DNA from: Rubrivivax sp.
GTDB lineage: Bacteria; Pseudomonadota; Gammaproteobacteria; Burkholderiales; Burkholderiaceae_C
Assembly: GCA_020852865.1 (NCBI GenBank)
Contig: JADYZZ010000089.1
Span: 1 to 64,000, forward strand
DNA: 64,000 nt
Direction of reading: 5' to 3'
Shown here: piece by piece, positions 1 through 11,411 of the stretch
Layout: every line of letters begins with the position of its first letter
Position numbering within the stretch: position 1 is the first letter of the stretch
Notes under the pieces: generated by a model
Databases searched by the model: none
Told to the model about the DNA's origin: nothing
The model's input: the letters and a program-made list of their open reading frames with translations, nothing else
Position numbers and translations under genes: made by a program

Positions 1-436
1 CGGCGAGTTCATCAAGCAGGTGAAGGACAAGAACTCCAACGTCAAGCTGATGGGCTTCGGCCACCGCGTCTACAAGAACTACGACCCGCGCGCCAAGCTG
101 ATGCGCGAGACCTGCCACGAGGTGCTGGGCGAGCTCGGCCTGCACGACGACCCGCTGTTCAAGCTGGCGATGGCGCTCGAGAAGATCGCCCTCGAGGACG
201 ACTACTTCGTCTCGCGCAAGCTGTACCCGAACGTCGACTACTACTCGGGCATCGTGCAGCGCGCGCTGGGCATCCCGGTGAGCCTGTTCACGGCCATCTT
301 CGCGCTCGCGCGCACGGTGGGCTGGATCGCGCAGCTGAACGAGATGATCGCCGACCCCGAGTACAAGATCGGCCGGCCGCGCCAGCTCTACGTGGGCTCG
401 CCGCGGCGCGACGTCAAGCCGATCGCGATGCGCTGA
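1..436 (+). CDS. gltA: citrate synthase, C-terminal part (5' end outside window)
   Basis: This is the C-terminal end of citrate synthase, the cytoplasmic enzyme that condenses oxaloacetate and acetyl-CoA in the TCA cycle. The frame is open from the first complete codon at base 2. The conserved [14 protein letters not shown] segment carries the active-site histidine and the oxaloacetate/CoA-binding region of type II citrate synthases. The catalytic aspartate region ([10 protein letters not shown]) and the terminal segment GRPRQLYVG also match the family. About 145 residues are present, roughly a third of the usual 430. The next genes, on the opposite strand, converge on it with a 32-bp gap. 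The identification is secure; only the start is missing. Confidence 0.97.
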   Translation, partial: GEFIKQVKDKNSNVKLMGFGHRVYKNYDPRAKLMRETCHEVLGELGLHDDPLFKLAMALEKIALEDDYFVSRKLYPNVDYYSGIVQRALGIPVSLFTAIFALARTVGWIAQLNEMIADPEYKIGRPRQLYVGSPRRDVKPIAMR

Positions 437-468
437 ACGCGCGCTGCGGGCGGCGCGGGCAAGCGCGC

Positions 469-846
469 TCAGGCGTCGGGCCCGCCGATGGCAAACGCGC
501 GCAGCGCCTGCAGCGTCACCCCGGGCATCGTGACCCATTGCACGCCGAGTCGATACAGACCGGCGTTGGGTACGAGGACGCAGTTGGCCACGCGCCCGCT
601 CGCGCGCACCGCCACCAGACCCATGCGGCGCGTCTGCAGGTCGAAGGCCACCGCGACGGCGGCACCGGGGTTCACCTGCTCGGCCAGCCTGAAGCCGACG
701 CCGACTGCGGATACGTCGAGCGTGCGGCCGGCCAGGCGCCTGCCGTCGGTGACGAGCACGGTGATCGGAACGATGACCTGGCGCCGCGGCGCGGAGCGCT
801 GGTCGGCAGGGCTCGCCGGCGTGCGGTCGTCGGTGTCCGGCGTCAT
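469..846 (-). CDS. PilZ domain protein
   Basis: This 125-residue protein is essentially one PilZ domain, the c-di-GMP-binding module that couples second-messenger level to motility, exopolysaccharide or other outputs. The RxxxR half of the ligand motif is at residues 17-21 and the D-x-S-x-x-G half (DVSAVG) at 44-49, so both halves look intact. No other domain or membrane segment is seen. The start chosen is the methionine just before the acidic N-terminus (TPDTDD). It lies 8 bp downstream of the GntR gene on the same strand, so the two are probably cotranscribed. What it controls cannot be told from sequence. Confidence 0.85.
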   Translation of the reverse strand: MTPDTDDRTPASPADQRSAPRRQVIVPITVLVTDGRRLAGRTLDVSAVGVGFRLAEQVNPGAAVAVAFDLQTRRMGLVAVRASGRVANCVLVPNAGLYRLGVQWVTMPGVTLQALRAFAIGGPDA

Positions 847-854
847 GTGCGTGG

Positions 855-1553
855 TCAGGCCCGGTGACGATGTGGATCCTGCGCTCGGGTCATGTCGCCG
901 CCGCTCGCCGCCTCGAGCCCGCCCGTGAAATGCGCGCGCATCAGCGCGGCGGCGCGCGCACCGTCGCGCTCGGCGAGCGCCTGCATCAGGGTGCGGTGTT
1001 CGGCCAGCGAGTCGGCGAGCCGCCCTTGCCTGAACAGCGAGTGATGGCGGTTGAGCTTCATCATCTTGCGCAGATCGACGACGATCTGGCGCCGCCAGCG
1101 GTTGCCGGCGGCGTCGAGCAGCGCCATGTGGAAGGCCTCGTTGGCGGCGAAGAAGGCATCGCGCTGGCCGATCCGGCGTTCGAGCTGTTCGTGCAGCCGC
1201 CCGAGCGCCGCGAGCTCGGCATCGCTCGCGTGCACGGCCGCCTCGGCAGCGGCGTCGGCCTCGAGCAGGGCGAGCAGATGATAGATCTGCTCGACGTCGC
1301 TGCGCGACATCTCGCTGACGTAGGCGCCGCGCCGCACCTTCATCGTCACCAGCCCTTCGACGGCGAGCACCTTGAGCGCCTCGCGCAGCGGCGTTCGGCT
1401 GATGCCGAACTGGGACGCGAGCTTCAGCTCGTCGATCCAGCTGCCGGGCTCGAGCTCGCGCGCGAAGATCTTCTGGCGCAACCGCTCGGCCACCTCCTGG
1501 TACAGCGCGCGCGGAGCAAGCGGTCTGGGCGACGTCGAGGCGGCGGTGTCCAA
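855..1553 (-). CDS. GntR family (FCD subfamily) transcriptional regulator
   Basis: This is a 232-residue DNA-binding regulator. Residues ~15-85 form the GntR winged helix (YQEVAERLRQKIF, then ISRTPLREALKVLAVEGLV). Residues ~95-215 form the all-helical FCD effector domain, with the usual metal-ligand positions visible (ANEAFHMALLDAAGN and a later AEHRTLMQAL). FCD regulators bind small organic acids or acyl-CoA-related ligands and are usually repressors of the adjacent pathway. It is transcribed divergently from the methylmalonyl-CoA mutase operon across 120 bp that contain an AT-rich palindrome. Control of propionyl-CoA/methylmalonyl-CoA catabolism is therefore the natural inference, not a demonstrated fact. 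Confidence 0.9.
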   Translation of the reverse strand: MDTAASTSPRPLAPRALYQEVAERLRQKIFARELEPGSWIDELKLASQFGISRTPLREALKVLAVEGLVTMKVRRGAYVSEMSRSDVEQIYHLLALLEADAAAEAAVHASDAELAALGRLHEQLERRIGQRDAFFAANEAFHMALLDAAGNRWRRQIVVDLRKMMKLNRHHSLFRQGRLADSLAEHRTLMQALAERDGARAAALMRAHFTGGLEAASGGDMTRAQDPHRHRA

Positions 1554-1605
1554 GGGCGGCGGCGCGGTGCCGGTGTGTCAGGTGGCTGAAGGTTTTGAAT
1601 TCATA

Positions 1606-1617
1606 ATTATGCATAAT
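1606..1617. promoter_or_regulatory. 12-bp AT-rich palindrome, probable GntR operator
   Basis: The sequence ATTATGCATAAT is a perfect palindrome in an otherwise GC-rich background, 56 bp upstream of the mutase start and 52 bp upstream of the GntR regulator start. Short AT-rich palindromes between a divergent GntR regulator and its target are typical operators of the FCD subfamily. Its use by this regulator is inferred from position and symmetry. Confidence 0.55.
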
Positions 1618-1673
1618 GAGAACGGGCCGGCAAGCATGGTTGCTGCAGCCCGGGTCCGCGACAAGGAGACGGC

Positions 1674-3866
1674 ATGGACAAGGCGCGCCCGATGACGAGC
1701 TCGAACCCGACCCCCACCGAATCCGCGGCGGCCGCGCTCGAGCCATGGCGGCGTGCCGCCGCGCGCTCGGCGCCCGGCGGCGACCTCGAGGCGCTCGACT
1801 GGATCACGCCCGAGGGCATCCGCGTCAAGCCGCTGTACACGGCGGCCGACCTGGCGGCACTGCCCGAGCCCGGACTCGCCGACACGCTGCCCGGCTTCGC
1901 GCCGTTCGTGCGCGGGCCGCAGGCCACGATGTACGCGGCGCGGCCGTGGACGATCCGCCAGTACGCCGGGTTTTCCACCGCCGAGGAGAGCAACGCCTTC
2001 TACCGCAAGAGTCTGGCCGCGGGCGGCCAGGGCGTGAGCGTGGCCTTCGACCTGGCTACGCACCGCGGCTACGACAGCGACCATCCGCGCGTCGCCGGCG
2101 ATGTCGGCAAGGCCGGCGTCGCCATCGACAGCGTCGAGGACATGAAGATCCTGTTCGACGGCATCGCGCTCGACCAGGTGAGCGTGTCGATGACGATGAA
2201 CGGTGCCGTGCTGCCGGTGCTCGCCGGCTACGTCGTCGCCGCCGAGGAGCAGGGCGTCGCCCAGGACCAGCTCGCCGGGACCATCCAGAACGACATCCTC
2301 AAGGAGTTCATCGTCCGCAACACGTACATCTACCCGCCCGCACCGAGCATGCGCATCGTCGGCGACATCATCGCCTACACCGCCCGGCACATGCCCAGGT
2401 TCAACTCGATCTCGATCTCCGGCTACCACATGCAGGAGGCGGGGGCGAACCAGGCGCTCGAGCTGGCCTTCACGCTGGCCGACGGCAAGGAGTACGTCAA
2501 GACGGCGTTGGCCAAGGGCCTGGACGTCGACGCCTTCGCCGGGCGCCTGTCGTTCTTCTGGGCGATCGGGATGAACTTCTATCTCGAGATCGCCAAGATG
2601 CGCGCGGCGCGGCTGCTGTGGTGCCGGATCATGCAGGGCTTCGGCGCCAAGAGCCCCAAGAGCCTGATGCTGCGCACGCATTGCCAGACCTCGGGCTGGA
2701 GCCTCACCGAGCAGGACCCGCACAACAACATCGTGCGCACCGCCGTCGAGGCGATGGCCGCGGTGTTCGGCGGCACGCAGAGCCTGCACACCAACAGCTT
2801 CGACGAGGCGATCGCGCTGCCCACCGAGGCGAGCGCGCGCATCGCGCGCAACACGCAGCTCATCTTGCAGGAGGAGACGCACATCACGAGCGTCGTCGAT
2901 CCCTGGGCCGGCAGCTACATGATGGAATCGCTCACGCAGCAGATGGCGGCCAGGGCCGAGGCCATCCTGGCCGAGGTCGAGGCCCGCGGCGGCATGACGC
3001 AGGCGGTGGCCAGCGGCTGGGCCAAGCTCGAGATCGAGGCCGCCGCCGCGCGCAAGCAGGCACGCATCGACAGCGGCCAGGACGTGATCGTCGGCGTCAA
3101 CAAGTACCGCAGCGGCGTGCAGGAGCGCTTCGAGATCCTCGAAGTCGACAACGTCAGGGTGCGCGCGGCGCAGATCGAGCGGCTGGAGCGCCTGCGCGCC
3201 ACGCGCGATGCGGCGCGCGTGCAGCGCGCACTCGAGGCGCTGGGCGCCTGCGCGCGCTCCGGCCAGGGCAACTTGCTCGAGCTCGCGATCGAGGCGATGC
3301 GCGCGCGGGCCACCGTCGGGGAGGTGAGCGATGCGCTCGAACAGGTCTTCGGCCGCCACCGTGCCGACATCCAGAAGGTGAGCGGCGTGTACGCCGCCGC
3401 CTACGACGGCGCCGAGGGCTGGCAAGGGCTCGCCGGCGAGGTCGCCGCGTTCGCCGAACGCTGCGGCCGCCGCCCGCGCGTGATGGTCGCCAAGCTCGGC
3501 CAGGACGGGCACGACCGCGGCGCCAAGGTCGTGGCCACCGCCCTTGCCGACCTGGGCTTCGACATCGACATCGGGCCGCTGTTCCAGACGCCCGAGGAAT
3601 GCGCGCGCCAGGCGATCGAGAACGACGTGCACGCGGTGGGCATCTCGACCCTCGCGGCCGGGCACAAGACGCTGGTGCCGGCCGTCATCGCCGAGCTCCG
3701 GCGGCAAGGCGCCGACGACATCGTCGTCTTCGTCGGTGGCGTCGTGCCGCAGCAGGACTACGAGTTCCTGCGCGCCGCCGGCGTCAAGGGCATCTATGGA
3801 CCGGGCACGCCGATCCCGGCCTGCGCCAAGGATCTGCTCGAACGCATCCGCGAGGCGCAGGAGTAG
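1674..3866 (+). CDS. scpA: methylmalonyl-CoA mutase (single-subunit, B12-dependent)
   Basis: This 730-residue enzyme isomerises (R)-methylmalonyl-CoA to succinyl-CoA, feeding propionyl-CoA carbon into the TCA cycle. The N-terminal ~560 residues form the CoA-binding TIM barrel ([23 protein letters not shown]; later [16 protein letters not shown]). The C-terminal ~130 residues form the cobalamin-binding domain with the D-x-H-x-x-G motif (GQDGHDRG, lower-axial His613). The length matches homodimeric or large-subunit mutases. The start has a good ribosome site (AAGGAG) 6 bp upstream. It is the first gene of the propionate operon and 4 bp precedes its GTPase chaperone. No B12 riboswitch was seen upstream. 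The name mutA or mcm would serve equally well. Confidence 0.96.
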   Translation: MDKARPMTSSNPTPTESAAAALEPWRRAAARSAPGGDLEALDWITPEGIRVKPLYTAADLAALPEPGLADTLPGFAPFVRGPQATMYAARPWTIRQYAGFSTAEESNAFYRKSLAAGGQGVSVAFDLATHRGYDSDHPRVAGDVGKAGVAIDSVEDMKILFDGIALDQVSVSMTMNGAVLPVLAGYVVAAEEQGVAQDQLAGTIQNDILKEFIVRNTYIYPPAPSMRIVGDIIAYTARHMPRFNSISISGYHMQEAGANQALELAFTLADGKEYVKTALAKGLDVDAFAGRLSFFWAIGMNFYLEIAKMRAARLLWCRIMQGFGAKSPKSLMLRTHCQTSGWSLTEQDPHNNIVRTAVEAMAAVFGGTQSLHTNSFDEAIALPTEASARIARNTQLILQEETHITSVVDPWAGSYMMESLTQQMAARAEAILAEVEARGGMTQAVASGWAKLEIEAAAARKQARIDSGQDVIVGVNKYRSGVQERFEILEVDNVRVRAAQIERLERLRATRDAARVQRALEALGACARSGQGNLLELAIEAMRARATVGEVSDALEQVFGRHRADIQKVSGVYAAAYDGAEGWQGLAGEVAAFAERCGRRPRVMVAKLGQDGHDRGAKVVATALADLGFDIDIGPLFQTPEECARQAIENDVHAVGISTLAAGHKTLVPAVIAELRRQGADDIVVFVGGVVPQQDYEFLRAAGVKGIYGPGTPIPACAKDLLERIREAQE

Positions 3867-3869
3867 GCC

Positions 3870-4907
3870 GTGGCCTCGGCGACCTCCGGCGCCGCGCCGC
3901 CGCCCGCGGCCCCGCTCGACGCGGCCGACGGCGCGCTGTGCGAGGCGCTGCTGGGCAGCGACGAGACGGCGCGGCGGCGGGCACTGGCCAAGGCGATCAC
4001 GCTGCTCGAGTCGACGCGCGCCGACCACCGCGCGCGCGCCGACGCCCTGCTCGGTGCGCTGCTGCCGCACGCGGGCCGCTCGCTGCGCCTGGGCGTGAGC
4101 GGCTCGCCGGGCGTCGGCAAGAGCACCTTCATCGAGGCGCTGGGCCTGTACCTCGTCGGGCGCGGCCACCGCGTCGCCGTGCTGGCCGTCGACCCCTCGT
4201 CGAGCGTCGGCGGCGGCTCGATCCTCGGCGACAAGACGCGCATGGTGCGCCTGGCCGCGCATCCGCACGCCTTCATCCGCCCGAGCCCCTCGGCCGGCAA
4301 CCTCGGCGGCGTGGCCGAGAAGACACGCGAGGCGATGCTCGCCTGCGAGGCCGCGGGCCACGACATCGTCGTCGTCGAGACGGTCGGCGTCGGCCAGAGC
4401 GAGACGGCGGTGGCCGGCATGACCGATCTGTTCCTGCTGCTGCAACTGCCCAACGCCGGCGACGAGCTGCAGGCGATCAAGAAGGGTGTGATGGAGCTCG
4501 CCGATCTGATCGTCGTCAACAAGGCCGACCTGGACGCCGCGGCGGCCACGCGCGCCGCTGCGCAGATCGCCGGCGCGCTGCGCGTGCTGCACTGGCAGGC
4601 GCAACCGCCCGGCGCCTGGCAGCCGCAGGTGCTGCAGGCCAGCGCGCTCGAGGCCAGCGGGCTCGACGCGCTGTGGGAGGCGGTCTCGCGCTTTCGCACG
4701 CTGCGCGAGGCCAGCGGCGCGCTGCAGGCGCGCCGCCGCGCCCAGGACGAGGCGTGGATGTGGGCGCTCGTCGAGGCCGGCCTGCGCCAGCGCTTGCGCG
4801 CGCATCCGGCGGTGCGCGCCGCGCTGCCCGAGATCGGCGCGCAGGTGCGCGCCGGCACGCTGGCGGCCTCGGTGGCCGCGCGCCGCCTGCTCGAACTCTC
4901 GAAGTGA
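3870..4907 (+). CDS. meaB: methylmalonyl-CoA mutase-associated GTPase MeaB
   Basis: This is a 345-residue G3E-family P-loop GTPase that protects and reloads methylmalonyl-CoA mutase with adenosylcobalamin. Visible motifs are the Walker [10 protein letters not shown] at residues 78-86, the Mg-binding [18 protein letters not shown] segment, the ETVGVGQSE switch region and the NKAD guanine-specificity motif. The start is a GTG four bases after the mutase stop, which suggests translational coupling. The C-terminal helical extension fits the MeaB dimerisation arm. The family was formerly annotated ArgK. Confidence 0.95.
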   Translation: MASATSGAAPPPAAPLDAADGALCEALLGSDETARRRALAKAITLLESTRADHRARADALLGALLPHAGRSLRLGVSGSPGVGKSTFIEALGLYLVGRGHRVAVLAVDPSSSVGGGSILGDKTRMVRLAAHPHAFIRPSPSAGNLGGVAEKTREAMLACEAAGHDIVVVETVGVGQSETAVAGMTDLFLLLQLPNAGDELQAIKKGVMELADLIVVNKADLDAAAATRAAAQIAGALRVLHWQAQPPGAWQPQVLQASALEASGLDALWEAVSRFRTLREASGALQARRRAQDEAWMWALVEAGLRQRLRAHPAVRAALPEIGAQVRAGTLAASVAARRLLELSK

Positions 4908-4924
4908 TCCGACCCGGAGACACC

Positions 4925-6457
<1,533 letters not shown>

Positions 6458-6572
6458 GCCGCCGCCGACCGCTGCAAGGCGCTGCACCCGCAGCCGTTGC
6501 CGCGCGTCTGGCGAAGGGCCGTGGGCGCCCGGCGTTCCCGACGGCGGGGTAAGGCAATTCGCGGCAAACACC

Positions 6573-6667
6573 ATGTACACCGCCACGCTCACCAGCAAGG
6601 GCCAGATCACGATCCCGGCCGACGTGCGCCGCGCACGCCGGCGATTCCACCCCGATCGAGGTGCCGC

Positions 6668-6686
<19 letters not shown>
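6573..6686 (+). pseudogene. N-terminal remnant of an AbrB/MazE-type antitoxin
   Basis: A methionine at 6573 begins MYTATLTSKGQITIPADVRR, a classic start of SpoVT/AbrB swapped-hairpin antitoxins (STKGQITIP core). The frame then leaves the family after about 20 residues, runs into unrelated codons and stops at 6686 inside pccA. No dimerisation tail and no VapC/PIN toxin follow. The likeliest reading is a deletion scar of a small toxin-antitoxin module once lodged between pccB and pccA. It is too short to be a functional antitoxin but could still be translated. Confidence 0.6.
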
Positions 6687-8695
<2,009 letters not shown>

Positions 8696-8715
8696 GCGCG
8701 GGCACGGAGCAGGGC

Positions 8716-9249
8716 ATGGCGCAGGGCGAGGACCAGGACATGACTCAGGGCATGGCGCGTGGCATGGGGCAGGGCACGGGCAGCGCTGCGGGCAAACCGT
8801 TTCGCATCCTCGGCGTGCAGCAGATCGCCATCGGCGGCGCGAGCAAGGCGCGGTTGCGCGCGCTGTGGGTCGACATCCTCGGCCTCGAGACGCGCAGCAC
8901 CTTCAGGAGCGAACGCGAGAACGTCGACGAGGACGTGTGCGCGCTCGGCAGCGGGCCGCTGGCGGTGGAGATCGACCTCATGCAGCCGCTCGACCCCGGC
9001 AGGAAGCCGGCCGTGCATGCCACGCCGCTCAACCACGTCGGCCTGTGGGTCGACGATCTGCCCGCCGCCGTGGCCTGGATGACGGCCGCCGGCGTGCGCT
9101 TTGCGCCGGGAGGAATCCGCAAGGGCGCGTCGGGCCACGACATCTGCTTCATCCACCCCAGGGGCAGCGAAGAGTTCCCGCTCGGCGGCGAAGGTGTGCT
9201 GATCGAGCTCGTGCAGGCGCCGCCCGAAGTCGTGGCCGCGCTCGGCTGA
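8716..9249 (+). CDS. VOC-superfamily protein, probable methylmalonyl-CoA epimerase
   Basis: This 177-residue protein carries a vicinal-oxygen-chelate fold with paired beta-alpha-beta-beta-beta modules (residues ~30-95 and ~100-172). Metal-ligand candidates are Gln in GVQQIAI, Glu/Asp in AVEIDLMQP, His in [10 protein letters not shown] and Glu in [10 protein letters not shown]. The [11 protein letters not shown]...GVLIELV end resembles methylmalonyl-CoA epimerases, although the first ligand is Gln rather than the usual His. Its place directly after pccA supports interconversion of (S)- and (R)-methylmalonyl-CoA, which PccAB and the mutase require. The first ~25 residues are an odd Met/Gln/Gly-rich repeat ([16 protein letters not shown]); a start at 8740 is possible. 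A different lyase role cannot be excluded. Confidence 0.75.
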   Translation: MAQGEDQDMTQGMARGMGQGTGSAAGKPFRILGVQQIAIGGASKARLRALWVDILGLETRSTFRSERENVDEDVCALGSGPLAVEIDLMQPLDPGRKPAVHATPLNHVGLWVDDLPAAVAWMTAAGVRFAPGGIRKGASGHDICFIHPRGSEEFPLGGEGVLIELVQAPPEVVAALG

Positions 9250-9296
9250 CGGCCGGGCGCTACAGTGCGCGCCAGGCCATGTCATGGAGGTGCGCG

Positions 9297-9989
9297 GTGA
9301 ACCCGAAATCCGTCTTCGACCAGCTGCTGCAGACCGGCAGATCGGCGCTCGAGGAGGCCGGCCGCAGCGTCGGCCGCGACGACCTCGGCAAGTACGCCGC
9401 CGGCGCCGCCGTCGGCGGCGTGCTCGGTCTGCTGCTGGGCACGCGGCGCGGGCGCAGGCTGGGCGGCGCAGCGCTCAGGTACGGCAGCGTGGCCGCGCTC
9501 GGAGCGCTCGCCTGGAAGACGTACCAGGACCACCAGGCGCGGCAACAGGCTGCCGCGCCGCGAGGCGCCCCGTCGGCGCCGGGCGCAACCGCAGGCGGCG
9601 TCGCGGCGGCATTCGAGGCGCTGCCCGCGCCGCAGCAGGAGCTGCACGGCCGCCTGATGCTCGAGGCGCTCGTAGCCGCGGCGATGTGCGACGGCCATAT
9701 CGACGAGCGTGAGCGCGCGCTCGTGCAAGGCGAGCTCGAACGCATGGGTGCCGACGCGGCCACGCAGCAGTGGTTCGACGACGCGCTGCGCCGCCCGGTC
9801 GACGCGCGCGCGCTGGCGGCCGCGGCGGCCACGCCCGAGCAGGCCGCCGAGGTGTATCTCGCGTCGCTCTTGGTGGTGGGCGAGCGCTCGCCCGAGGAGC
9901 GCGCCTACCTCGAGCAGCTGGCCGCCGAGTTGCGGCTGGAGCCGGGACTGAAGGCCGAGCTGGAGTCGCGGGCGCTGGCAGAGCGTTGA
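9297..9989 (+). CDS. TerB-like (DUF533) protein
   Basis: This 230-residue protein has a glycine-rich, possibly membrane-interacting N-terminal segment (YAAGAAVGGVLGLLLGTRRGRRLGGAALRYG), a basic Ala-rich linker and a C-terminal all-helical TerB-like domain (residues ~100-228: AMCDGHIDERERALVQGEL, then EVYLASLLVVGERSPEERAYLEQLAAEL). This architecture matches DUF533/YebE inner-membrane-associated proteins of unknown function. The GTG start is backed by a GGAGG site 6 bp upstream. It is separate from the propionate operon in function and may be expressed alone. No tellurite-resistance partners are nearby. Confidence 0.8.
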   Translation: MNPKSVFDQLLQTGRSALEEAGRSVGRDDLGKYAAGAAVGGVLGLLLGTRRGRRLGGAALRYGSVAALGALAWKTYQDHQARQQAAAPRGAPSAPGATAGGVAAAFEALPAPQQELHGRLMLEALVAAAMCDGHIDERERALVQGELERMGADAATQQWFDDALRRPVDARALAAAAATPEQAAEVYLASLLVVGERSPEERAYLEQLAAELRLEPGLKAELESRALAER

Positions 9990-10076
9990 AATGCGGCTGC
10001 GGTTGGCCGGCAGCGGCCGGGCGCCGGCGACTGCGCTGCAGGGGCGACCGTGGACCGAGGGCTTCGCCGCGCGCGC

Positions 10077-10441
10077 TCACATGTCCTGCCGCTGCAGGCG
10101 CCAGACGCCGATGTTGCCGTGAATGCCCCATGTGATGGCGCAGGCGGGCGTCGCCGCGGTCGAGCGCGCTCCGCCGGTGCCTGGCCTCGAGGACGGCCGG
10201 CCGGGCCGTGGCGGTAGCGGAACTCGTCGCGCATCTGGACCACGGCGGCCGCACGGTACGGGGCGCCGGCGAACGGCAGGATGTCGGGCAAAGCCTCGCA
10301 TCGCTTGCCGCTCGGGTTGACCTGCGGCAGGTGATCCCACCCCAGCCAAGCGCTGCCCGCATGGGCTGGATCGCGAACGGCTCGGTCTGTGCCTCGTCGA
10401 GCAGGGCGTCGGCAGCCGGTCCGGCGCCGCTCGCCGGGCGA
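10077..10441 (-). pseudogene. decayed gene fragment with at least two frameshifts
   Basis: No intact frame covers this stretch, but protein-like segments follow one another in different minus-strand frames. A segment with ADALLDEAQTEPFAIQPM is near 10420-10360, then WDHLPQVNPSGKRCEALP continuing to VVQMRDEFRYRHG near 10345-10205, then ITWGIHGNIGVWRLQRQDM ending in a stop at 10077. Joining them needs two frame changes. I do not recognise the family. It lies just downstream of, and in the same direction as, the PEP-CTERM gene. It could be chance open sequence in GC-rich DNA, but the low-Arg/Ala composition of the middle piece argues for former coding. Confidence 0.4.
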
Positions 10442-10458
10442 CGGGTGCGCGCTCCCGC

Positions 10459-11019
10459 CTACCGGGGATCTCCGGGGCCGTGCCGCGCCCGGCCCTGCAT
10501 CCGGCGGCGCCAGGCAGCGGCCGCGGCGAGGCCGCCGGCCATCAGCATCCAGGCTGCGGGTTCGGGAACATGCGTGACATGCAGCGTCGCGAACGCGCCT
10601 TTGCCGGGGTCGAGCGGCCCGTTCCCGAACAGGTAGTACGAATGGGCGTCGGGGTGAACGACCGGGAGGAGATGGTCCTCGACACCAATCGCCGGCATGC
10701 CGCCGGTCACGCCGGGCACGAACCACGCGGTATGGCTGTGCGATGACGACTCGGCGATCTCGCCATGCGGGCCGTCGAGGTGGCGATAGGTCGCGTCCAG
10801 CGTCCACACGCCCGCGCCGAAGACGGCCTTCAGGGTTGCCTCCCAGTGGGCTCCGGTGTAGGTGGTGCCGGCCAACCCGTCCGCAGGGTCCGACCAGCTC
10901 CAGTCCAGCGCCAACGAGGATGTCGTGTCGGTCAGCGGCACCACCCACATGGCCGATGCGCTGCCCGCTGCCATCGAACCGGCGACCGCCGCCGCCGTCG
11001 CGAGGAAGTTCAGGTTCAT
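10459..11019 (-). CDS. PEP-CTERM sorting-domain exported protein
   Basis: This 186-residue protein has an N-terminal signal peptide (MNLNFLATAAAVAGSMAAGSASA) and a C-terminal PEP-CTERM module beginning VPEPAAWMLMAGG at residue 151, followed by a hydrophobic stretch and a basic AWRRRM end. Such proteins are exported, processed by exosortase (EpsH/XrtA type) and usually belong to biofilm or exopolysaccharide systems. The middle has several His residues (HLDGPHGEIAESSSHSHT) but no recognised domain. The start was set at the signal-peptide methionine; an in-frame start 39 bp upstream is less likely. The 14-residue tail after the arginines is slightly long for the family. No exosortase is in the window. 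Confidence 0.75.
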   Translation of the reverse strand: MNLNFLATAAAVAGSMAAGSASAMWVVPLTDTTSSLALDWSWSDPADGLAGTTYTGAHWEATLKAVFGAGVWTLDATYRHLDGPHGEIAESSSHSHTAWFVPGVTGGMPAIGVEDHLLPVVHPDAHSYYLFGNGPLDPGKGAFATLHVTHVPEPAAWMLMAGGLAAAAAWRRRMQGRARHGPGDPR

Positions 11020-11411
11020 GGTTCTCGCCTCCGCCACGTTGCCGCGGCCGCCCGTCAAAGGTCAGCAATCAATACACCAAGGGAATCCGGCGTGCAATGG
11101 GCCGGGCCCCCACGTTTCAGGGGCGTAGAAACCCTGGCTTCGCACGGAGCCTCGGGAGCTCAGGCGCAGATCGACCAGTGTCCGCGTTGCACGCGCGGTG
11201 TGGGTGCGCCAGGCGCACGATGGCTCGGCTTCGGGCCGGCGCGGTGCGGGTCTTTGCGACCCGGGTCGAGGGCGTTGCCGGCTGCGCTTGCGTGCCGACT
11301 GTGCCTTGTCAACCGGCTGCCGGGGATTGCCGCCTTGCGCCGCCCAGCCGCAATCGCCTAGATTGGCGTTCGGGGCATGCACCGATTCGTGTGTCCAAAG
11401 GTGCAGCGGGC
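11020..11411. other. 392-bp divergent intergenic region
   Basis: This region separates the minus-strand PEP-CTERM gene from the plus-strand CHAT gene and must hold the promoters of both. It has no convincing coding frame. A relatively AT-rich patch (AATCAATACACC near 11076) lies 60 bp upstream of the PEP-CTERM start. I found no clear sigma-54 element, although many PEP-CTERM genes use one. Confidence 0.5.

Noticed and set aside
1554-1673. Cobalamin riboswitch in front of the B12-dependent mutase
   Set aside because: The gap is only 120 bp, lacks a B12-box-like segment, and is better explained by a divergent promoter with a GntR operator.
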